34,914 bases of DNA from Methanobacteriota archaeon. Its GTDB lineage: Archaea > Thermoplasmatota > Thermoplasmata > Thermoplasmatales > Aciduliprofundaceae. The stretch spans positions 1 through 34,914 of the forward strand of contig JAADDK010000102.1 of assembly GCA_013154005.1 (NCBI GenBank), read 5' to 3'. Numbering within the stretch: the stretch's first letter is position 1; the number at the start of each line of letters is the position of its first letter. Position numbers and translations under genes: made by a program. Under the pieces are notes generated by a model that was not told where the DNA came from, made no database searches, and saw only the letters and a program-made list of their open reading frames with translations. Positions 27,417-34,914 of the stretch are shown piece after piece.

Positions 27417-27578
27417 TTACAGAAAACCGAATCTATCCTGAAGTTCTGTTGCAATTTGATTGAGGATCTCTTCAAAGTTTTCACTCTCAATTTTCGTTAC
27501 GTTTCCATCTGGCATAATAATCCTTGCATAGAAACGATCTCCTTCTCTGACTATTTCCACGTCTGCTAGCTTGCTCAT
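27417..27578 (-). CDS. Small conserved-looking protein, 53 aa
   Basis: Translates to MSKLADVEIVREGDRFYARIIMPDGNVTKIESENFEEILNQIATELQDRFGFL; SD GAGGTGG upstream of ATG; shorter than the ORF-track cutoff. Confidence 0.75.
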   Translation of the reverse strand: MSKLADVEIVREGDRFYARIIMPDGNVTKIESENFEEILNQIATELQDRFGFL

Positions 27579-27620
27579 TTTACTACCACCTCGTATTTAG
27601 GTGTGATGCCAATCTTACAT

Positions 27621-28175
27621 TTAAACTTTCTCCTTTTCGAGTTCCTGTACAAGTTTGCGAACTTTATTATGATATTCATCCAAGGTTGCCGTATTCAGAA
27701 GCATATAATCACTTCGAGCAAATACATTGCCCAGTCCCCAGGAAAGCTCGCGTTCCTCTCTTTCGATAAATTCTTCCCATGTGTGAACATCATCTTCCCG
27801 ATTTCTTCTTATTATTCTTTCAAATCTATCTTTTTGTGTGGCAAATATGCCCACCACAACCACGCCGTTTCCCAGTTCGTCTCGATAAACTCGAACCTCC
27901 TCAGGACAACGCACGCCATCCACAATAACTTTGTTTGGATTCATATTTTTTATTTTTTCAACTGTTCTTTTGGCCCAGATTTCCACACCATGTTTATCTC
28001 GCTCTGAGCCCGCTATTTTTCCCACAATCTCGTTTTTAAGAGGTAAGCCCTGCGCAGCCACAAACTCGCGTACCACATCTCCCATTCTAACTACCGTGAA
28101 TCCCATACCATTTACAGCGTTTACGAATTCCTCTTTTCCTGCTCCGGGCATGCCCACCAGAAGTATTACAAGCAT
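27621..28175 (-). CDS. UPF0200-family P-loop nucleotide kinase-like protein (dephospho-CoA kinase-like)
   Basis: MLVILLVGMPGAGKEEFVNAVNGMGFTVVRMGDVVREF...VIVDGVRCPEEVRVYRDEL; Walker A GMPGAGKE. Confidence 0.87.
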   Translation of the reverse strand: MLVILLVGMPGAGKEEFVNAVNGMGFTVVRMGDVVREFVAAQGLPLKNEIVGKIAGSERDKHGVEIWAKRTVEKIKNMNPNKVIVDGVRCPEEVRVYRDELGNGVVVVGIFATQKDRFERIIRRNREDDVHTWEEFIEREERELSWGLGNVFARSDYMLLNTATLDEYHNKVRKLVQELEKEKV

Positions 28176-28282
28176 AGATGAGGTTAAAAACTGAAGTTAT
28201 TTAATTTTTAGCAATCTGAACTTTTTGCATTTGAGAATCTGGATGAGCCCCATAGTTCCAAAAAATCAAAAGGATTTACAGC

Positions 28283-28417
28283 TCAGAAAATGGGGGGAAT
28301 TTTAAACCGTTCATCCTCAAATTTTTGGGGGAGTTCCATTTCGAGTATTTCCTCTATATATTCACATTCGAGATAGATTCTAACCACTTTTGCTCTGCTC
28401 TTTATAAGCAAGCTCAT
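28283..28417 (-). CDS. Candidate small protein, 44 aa
   Basis: MSLLIKSRAKVVRIYLECEYIEEILEMELPQKFEDERFKIPPIF; TATA-like GTTAAATATC centred about 26 nt upstream of ATG 28417. Confidence 0.5.
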   Translation of the reverse strand: MSLLIKSRAKVVRIYLECEYIEEILEMELPQKFEDERFKIPPIF

Positions 28418-28448
28418 GAATTATAATTATAAGAGGAGATATTTAACA

Positions 28449-28874
28449 CTATCGCTCATCGAGTTCGCGTATTCGCATGACCAGTTTTACCGCAGATTCC
28501 ACCGCATCTTTCGCTTTCTCTATTCTGGCTTCTGCCTGCAATCGGGACTCTCCAGGACCGGATATCCCCAGGGTCACGGGCTTGCCGTACTCCACGCTCA
28601 AATCTTCAATCTTCCTCGCGGCGTTCTGCATGACTATTTCGTCGTGTTCCGTTTCGCCTTCGATTACCGCGCCGATGGTGACCACGGCATCCACATCGTC
28701 CCTCTCGATTAATTTTTTTGCCAGCAGAGGTATGTCAAATGCGCCCGGAGCTTTAAGCACGTATTTGACCTCTGCTCCTAAAAACTTTGCGTGCTCTTTT
28801 GCGCGCTCCATCATCATCATGGTTATGTCGTAGTTAAATTCGCTCACTACAAATCCCAGATTTATTTTTTTCAT
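28449..28874 (-). CDS. ribH: 6,7-dimethyl-8-ribityllumazine synthase
   Basis: [50 protein letters not shown]...[17 protein letters not shown]; canonical RibH. Confidence 0.95.
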   Translation of the reverse strand: MKKINLGFVVSEFNYDITMMMMERAKEHAKFLGAEVKYVLKAPGAFDIPLLAKKLIERDDVDAVVTIGAVIEGETEHDEIVMQNAARKIEDLSVEYGKPVTLGISGPGESRLQAEARIEKAKDAVESAVKLVMRIRELDER

Positions 28875-28888
28875 ATTTTTTCACCTCT

Positions 28889-29788
<900 letters not shown>

Positions 29789-29801
<13 letters not shown>

Positions 29802-30478
29802 TTTTCCCACGCCTCTTGAATCTCTTTTCCCTCTACAAATACCAGATTGTGCTCCCTCGCATAGTGCATGGCATCTTTCTTGCTTAATGAGTATCCATCA
29901 TCGCCCAGCATCTCGACTATGGTGGCTGAGGGTATCAATTCTGCCATTTCCACCAGTGCTGTGGATAGCTCCGTGTGTCCCTTTCTGTTATTCAATCCTG
30001 CGGAGATGAGAAGATGCACGTGTCCCGGTGCGATGAATCGAGCACCGAATTCTTTTTTCGGGTCTTTAAGCGCTTCGATATCCCCTATAAACTTCGCAAA
30101 CTCGTAAATTGTTTTTGCTCTTTCTCTGTCCGATATGCCCGTGTAATTCTCCACATGGTTTATGGTGATGGAAAATGCGGGAAGTGAATCGTATTTTACC
30201 GCTCTGGATATGTACCTGAATATTGAAAAATTGCTATTTTCAAACACTTCATGCAGGTATGGCAACTCTAAAATTTTTGCCTTTTTGCCGGGCAGCGTGG
30301 TGCATATTAACCCGCCGCCTTCCTTTCTCATAAACCTGATTTTTTCAGAGTCAATAAACTGTGAAGCGTACACGATATCTGTTTCCTCTTCTCTACCCTC
30401 GGCATCGAACACCAGCACGGGCTCACCTTTTTTTAGCGAATCTATTGCTTTGCTTATCACGAACTCTGCATCTGGCAT
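29789..30478 (-). CDS. ribB: 3,4-dihydroxy-2-butanone 4-phosphate synthase
   Basis: AIDSLKKGEPVLVFDAEGREEETDIVYASQFI...RFIAPGHVHLLISAGLNNRKGHTELSTALVEMA; canonical RibB. A GTG start at 30460 is a possible alternative. Confidence 0.94.
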
Positions 30479-30569
30479 GCGAATATATATTTATCGACAT
30501 CTACCCACATTTAGGTTAATTGCCGCATGCAGGCGTGATTTTTATATATTGAATGAGGATACACCCTCT

Positions 30570-30758
30570 ATGGACAAAGTAATATGGATACTCAGCTGGA
30601 TCCTCGTGGCAATAGGTGCGGTGTTTTACTTTGCATGGGGGTTCATGTTCGATGTGTGGACAGATGTTGGCCAGTATTCTCTCACTGTAACACTAATCGG
30701 ATTTGGGCTTTTGGGCGCTCTTCTTGCAAAATATAAAGATGAAGAGCCGGCTCAGTAA
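30570..30758 (+). CDS. Small two-TM membrane protein, 62 aa
   Basis: [66 protein letters not shown] box tttatatatt about 26 nt upstream. Confidence 0.78.
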   Translation: MDKVIWILSWILVAIGAVFYFAWGFMFDVWTDVGQYSLTVTLIGFGLLGALLAKYKDEEPAQ

Positions 30759-32152
30759 GGTTTTGCCACATAGGCCACTATATCTGTATCTTTTCCACAG
30801 ATGATGCATTTTCCATGCTTTTGCTCTGTGGGCATGCCTATGATTTTCTTCTCTGTTTCTTCTTCTATTTTCTGCCCGCACTCTTCCGATCCGCACCACG
30901 GCACCGCGGCCACACCATCTTCGTTCTTTGCATCTTCTATCGTGTTAACGGCTTTTATGCGCTCCTGCATCTCTCTCTCTGCCTTCTCGATAAGATGCTC
31001 CTGAATCTCGGAAAGAAGCTCGCGCACTCTGGCCACATACTCCTCTCTCTTCGTCAGTATTTTCTCACGGGTATCGCGGCGCACTAACATCACTGTGCCG
31101 TTTTTCATATCTCGCGGCCCGATTTCAAGACGGAGCGGAACGCCGCGCAGCTCCCAGTCATAGAATTTGTAGCCGGGTGTGTAGTTGTCTCGAGCATCAA
31201 GATGCACCTTTATACCCGCATTTTTCAATTCTTTTTCAATCTTTTTTGCCTCATCAAGCACTTCCTGCTTGTTCTTCGTGACGATAGGTATGATGACGAC
31301 CTGAATGGGTGCAATCTCCGGCGGAATGATGAGTCCGCGGTCGTCACCGTGTATGCCCACAATAGCGCCCACAAGGCGCTCGCTCATTCCAAAAGTTGTT
31401 TGGTGAACGTGCTCGTGCGTGCCGTCTTCTTTCAAATACTCTATCTCGTACGGCTTTGAGAAATTCTGCCCGTACTGATGGAATGTGGCAATCTGGAGAG
31501 TCCTGCCAGAGGGCATCACGGTTTCCACACCCAGCGAGTAAATCGCCCCCGGGAACTTGTCCCAGTCAGCTTTTTTCACGATTCTGTACGGCAGTGCCAA
31601 TTTTCTGGCAATTTTTTTCCAGAGCTCTATATCCTCCTGAATCTGCCGCTCTGCATCTTCGTAGGTTGCGTGGGCGGTGTGCGCTTCAAAGAAATGCACC
31701 TCGCGCATTCTTATGAATGTCCTTGTTTGCTTTGTTTCGTATCTGAATATGTTGACAATCTGAAATATTTTTAAAGGCAAATCCGCATGCGTGCGGATCC
31801 AGAGTGAGAACATGGGATACATGGCGGTCTCGCTTGTGGGACGCAAAAGCATCTTCACGTCAAGTGGAGTTAATCCGCCATGTGTGACCCAGAATACTTC
31901 ATCTTCAAATCCTCTTATGTGCTCAGCTTCCTTCTTGAACTCTGTTTCTGGCACCAAAAGCGGAAAATTCACCTCTTCATGTCCGTATTCTGTGAATATC
32001 TCACGAAAATAATTGTCAATGTTCTGCATGATTTTCCAGCCGTACGGGCGCCAGACGTGCATGCCCTTCACGGGATAGCGCTTATCCACCAGCCCGGCAG
32101 CTTCAACAACCTCGTTGTACCACTCACTGAAATTCTCTTTTGGAAACTCCAT
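30752..32152 (-). CDS. proS: Prolyl-tRNA synthetase (archaeal/eukaryotic type)
   Basis: [26 protein letters not shown]...[60 protein letters not shown]-terminal Zn domain WCGSEECG...CIICGKD. Confidence 0.97.
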   Translation of the reverse strand: MEFPKENFSEWYNEVVEAAGLVDKRYPVKGMHVWRPYGWKIMQNIDNYFREIFTEYGHEEVNFPLLVPETEFKKEAEHIRGFEDEVFWVTHGGLTPLDVKMLLRPTSETAMYPMFSLWIRTHADLPLKIFQIVNIFRYETKQTRTFIRMREVHFFEAHTAHATYEDAERQIQEDIELWKKIARKLALPYRIVKKADWDKFPGAIYSLGVETVMPSGRTLQIATFHQYGQNFSKPYEIEYLKEDGTHEHVHQTTFGMSERLVGAIVGIHGDDRGLIIPPEIAPIQVVIIPIVTKNKQEVLDEAKKIEKELKNAGIKVHLDARDNYTPGYKFYDWELRGVPLRLEIGPRDMKNGTVMLVRRDTREKILTKREEYVARVRELLSEIQEHLIEKAEREMQERIKAVNTIEDAKNEDGVAAVPWCGSEECGQKIEEETEKKIIGMPTEQKHGKCIICGKDTDIVAYVAKPY

Positions 32153-32176
32153 ACCCGGTGAAAAAAAAGAGATTAT

Positions 32177-34756
32177 TTAAAGTTTGACTCTGCGGCGCAC
32201 AAGCCCGATCAGTAACAGAGCGATGAGGATTATTCCATACTCTGAAATTTCAGGCACCGGCTGCGGAGTGGTTACTTCCACGATGTTGCTCTTTGCCGAA
32301 TTACCCACGGAGTTGTGAGCAACCACATAGTAGCTGTAACTCCGCCCACCGGACACGTTTGTGTCATTGTAGTACAGCTGCGTGGCGGGCACGGTGGCGA
32401 TAAGCGTGCCGTTTCGATAAATTTTGTATTCTGTTATCTCACTTGACCCATTGCCCAGCGGTGCGCTCCAGGTGAGATTTACAAAATCGGCTCCCACCGT
32501 GACGTTCAGGTTTCTCGGTGCGGTGGGCGCCAGGGCGGGCATGGGATATGTTGCGTTTTTCAGTGGATAATAATCCACAGCACCCGTTCCGCCGTCTATT
32601 TGATAAGGCCAATCTACTATTCCGTCATGGTTCTGGTCATTGGTGCTATTGTTAATTGCCCATGCATACCAGTAATTGCCATATCCCGTAGAAGAGTTCC
32701 AGTAATTGTTTCCTGAACTGGCATATGCCTGTATGTGCGCAGATGAATAATGGTCTCCGCTTCCGTCATTATAATAGAAAGAGTTATTGTAGATGCGGTT
32801 TCCGTTAGAGTTCCACTCTATGTCCAGTCCATACGACGTGCTGTAATAAATGAGATTCTGCACAATCATATTGTTGCTGGATTCTGACAGGGCTATACCC
32901 TCATTATTGTAACCGAGGATCTCGTTTTCTACCAGATTGTAGTTTGAGTTCTCGTATATGTAGATACCCACCGCGCTGTTATTCATAAGAGTATTGTTTG
33001 TCAGTGTGTTGTATATGGAATTTTCGAGCTTTATTCCATCTAAGGCGCCGTAGCAGGTGTTGTTGGCTACGGATATATTATCAGAGTTCTTCAAATAGAC
33101 ACCATAATAGCTACTGTGACTTACGTTGTTGTCTGTTATTGCAATATGCGAAGAGTAATAGGTGTATATGCCTGCGTACATATCCTCGGCAGAGTTGTTA
33201 AGCACCGTTATGTTCGAAGAAAATCCCATAACGATTCCAAACGAAGAATAGCTAACGTTCTCGTCTTTGATGATTGCATGGGAAATATTGCCCATGATGA
33301 CTTCTCCTGCGCCTCCTGGAACGGTGGTATTGTTCATATCTTCATTTTTGTAATAATATACCGGCTTTCCGTTTACTGTGTTGTTTGTGGCTATGAGCTG
33401 AGTGGAATATGTGCTTAAATCACCGTTTATGGATATACCCGCTAAGCTCATTGTATTATTATATACTCTTGTAAAGCTGGAGTAGAATATGTAGAGTCCC
33501 AGGAGACTGTTTGATAAATTGTTATCTAAAATAGTGTTGTTCTCTGAGTATCCTATCACTACGGCTTCTGCCATATATGTGTAATTGTTTTTGCTTACAG
33601 TGTTGTTGTTTGAATGAATGAGTACTACTCCGGACCAGTTGCGCTCTAAATAGTTGTTTTCAATAAGGTTTCTGTTTGAATATTCCAGATATATTTCGTA
33701 CCAGTTTATGCCTTTGTTATTTGTAAGAGTGTTTTCACTGGAATGATTAAGGAACACACCGTACTGGCCGTTTTTAGAGTTGTTGTTCCATGCCAGCGTG
33801 TTGTTGCTGGAGAACCCAATATACGTACCGCCCTGACTATTGTTATATGCGGAGTTATAGTAAATGCTGTTGTTATCGGACAGGTTCAGATATATGCCGT
33901 AATTGTTATTGTGGCATGTGTTGTTTTCTATGCTGTTGTTATTTGACGATTCGAGATAGATTCCCATTTTGGTGTTGTATGTCACAGTGTTATTTGAGAT
34001 GGTGTTTCCCGTGGTTTCGTACACGTCTATACCGTACCCTACATTGTGCGATACTGTGTTGTTGTTTAGCACGTTATTTTTGCTGGTTCCACCGAAAAAT
34101 ATGCCGCTCCGTCCGTTGTATGATATGACGTTGTTAATAATCTGGTCGCCGTTTGAGTACAGTTCCATGCCGTCTTCGCTGTTGTTGGAAATGATGTTTC
34201 CTTCGATATAGTTATTTTCAGAGCCGGGCAGCCACATTCCCACAGTATTGGCCGTGCATGTGTTGTTTATTATTTCGTTGCTTTCCGAGTCTGCAAGATA
34301 TTCACCGTTCAGGGTTATACCGTTGCCGTTATTTGTGAGGATATTGTTTTCAATAATTCCGTTTTGAACATTGTACAGTTCTATTCCTGAGCCGTCATAG
34401 TAATAGCCGTTGTATTGCGCTCCGTGGATGTAGCAGTTCTCTATGATGAAATACACGGTGGTGTTTCCGATAAATATCCCGTCACCGAGCCCGTTTGCGT
34501 TTATGTCGTAGTTTGAAATCACATACGGGTTATCCGCAGTGCCGGCTCCTGGCCAGCCCTCGGCAGAGGCCATGTTGGAAAAATCGGTATTATTGTTTAT
34601 TCTTATTGTTCCGTGGGTTACATATGTTATGGCTTTTGTGGTGGACTCTCCAGTTACCGGGTGCACAACAAATACAGACAGAGCACTGGCCACAATCAGA
34701 AGCATCATCGCAGGCCCCATAATTTTTTTAGCATAAAATATCTTTTCTAATCCCAT
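32177..34756 (-). CDS. Secreted NosD-like right-handed beta-helix protein with Fn3 domain and PEF-CTERM-like C-terminal anchor
   Basis: Signal peptide; many 'sxxNxIxNNtxxxNxxGIYLxxS' repeats; Fn3 (APTAPRNLNVTVGADFVNLTWSAP...YSYYVVAHNSVGNS); tail VPEISEYGIILIALLLIGLVRRRVKL. Confidence 0.9.
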   Translation of the reverse strand: MGLEKIFYAKKIMGPAMMLLIVASALSVFVVHPVTGESTTKAITYVTHGTIRINNNTDFSNMASAEGWPGAGTADNPYVISNYDINANGLGDGIFIGNTTVYFIIENCYIHGAQYNGYYYDGSGIELYNVQNGIIENNILTNNGNGITLNGEYLADSESNEIINNTCTANTVGMWLPGSENNYIEGNIISNNSEDGMELYSNGDQIINNVISYNGRSGIFFGGTSKNNVLNNNTVSHNVGYGIDVYETTGNTISNNTVTYNTKMGIYLESSNNNSIENNTCHNNNYGIYLNLSDNNSIYYNSAYNNSQGGTYIGFSSNNTLAWNNNSKNGQYGVFLNHSSENTLTNNKGINWYEIYLEYSNRNLIENNYLERNWSGVVLIHSNNNTVSKNNYTYMAEAVVIGYSENNTILDNNLSNSLLGLYIFYSSFTRVYNNTMSLAGISINGDLSTYSTQLIATNNTVNGKPVYYYKNEDMNNTTVPGGAGEVIMGNISHAIIKDENVSYSSFGIVMGFSSNITVLNNSAEDMYAGIYTYYSSHIAITDNNVSHSSYYGVYLKNSDNISVANNTCYGALDGIKLENSIYNTLTNNTLMNNSAVGIYIYENSNYNLVENEILGYNNEGIALSESSNNMIVQNLIYYSTSYGLDIEWNSNGNRIYNNSFYYNDGSGDHYSSAHIQAYASSGNNYWNSSTGYGNYWYAWAINNSTNDQNHDGIVDWPYQIDGGTGAVDYYPLKNATYPMPALAPTAPRNLNVTVGADFVNLTWSAPLGNGSSEITEYKIYRNGTLIATVPATQLYYNDTNVSGGRSYSYYVVAHNSVGNSAKSNIVEVTTPQPVPEISEYGIILIALLLIGLVRRRVKL

Positions 34757-34873
34757 ATATGGTGAAATATCGTTTATAATATTAATTTTTCGTCAGAAGA
34801 TTTTATTACATGCGAAAATATCTAAAAAATTATCTACTTCGCCAACATATCCATGCATTGGTGAGAGTATGGC

Positions 34874-34914
34874 ATGGAAACCGGATACATTTACAAAATT
34901 TTCGTACCTGCAGG
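34874..34914 (+). CDS. Possible start of a protein truncated by the window edge
   Basis: ATG GAA ACC GGA TAC ATT TAC AAA ATT TTC GTA CCT GCA (METGYIYKIFVPA...); an in-window ATG at 34869 in another frame is an alternative. Confidence 0.3.
   Translation, partial: METGYIYKIFVPA

Noticed and set aside
27340-27420. AT-rich segment with repeated ttaac/ataact motifs
   Set aside because: No exact repeat or perfect palindrome long enough to stand out from low-complexity AT sequence.
28283-28285. In-frame TGA as selenocysteine in the 44-aa ORF
   Set aside because: No visible SECIS, no selenoprotein family match; selenocysteine is known only in a few archaeal lineages (mainly methanogens).
32600-34500. 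Repetitive DNA as CRISPR-like or tandem repeat array
   Set aside because: Repeats are degenerate Asn-rich codons in a beta-helix coding frame with no constant repeat/spacer structure.

Overview
Archaeal chromosomal window. Gene content (archaeal AlaRS and ProRS, PriS, S17e, Taw3, archaeal riboflavin pathway, DUF2070, archease) and promoter style suggest a Thermoplasmata/Aciduliprofundum-like euryarchaeon; this is judged from protein resemblance only, no search was run. It contains a four-gene 2-oxoacid:ferredoxin oxidoreductase operon (korDABC order), tRNA-Asp(GTC), tRNA-Val(GAC), two pilin-like membrane proteins, alaS, an M50/site-2-protease-like gene, DUF72, DUF2070, a surface-glycan cluster (flippase-like protein, MJ1255-type glycosyltransferase, GT-C membrane enzyme), archease, a KaiC-like ATPase, a ThiF/MoaD-like pair, a very large MMPL/RND protein, birA, priS, rps17e, taw3, an OB-fold protein, a methyltransferase, a UPF0200 kinase-like protein, a riboflavin/FAD operon, proS, and a NosD-like beta-helix surface protein with a PEF-CTERM-like tail. 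I saw no mobile elements or CRISPR arrays. Main leads: (1) a MoaD-like protein ending in Ser-Gly-Asp instead of Gly-Gly, coupled to a short E1-like protein with an intact adenylation site but no catalytic or zinc cysteines; (2) unlisted small genes (53 aa, 44 aa and a ~215-nt unit at 4.2-4.45 kb) supported by promoter, Shine-Dalgarno (SD) or terminator-like signals; (3) a consistent ~26-nt TATA-to-start spacing that implies widespread leaderless mRNAs and corrects several starts; (4) all convergent protein-coding gene pairs abut or overlap at their 3' ends.
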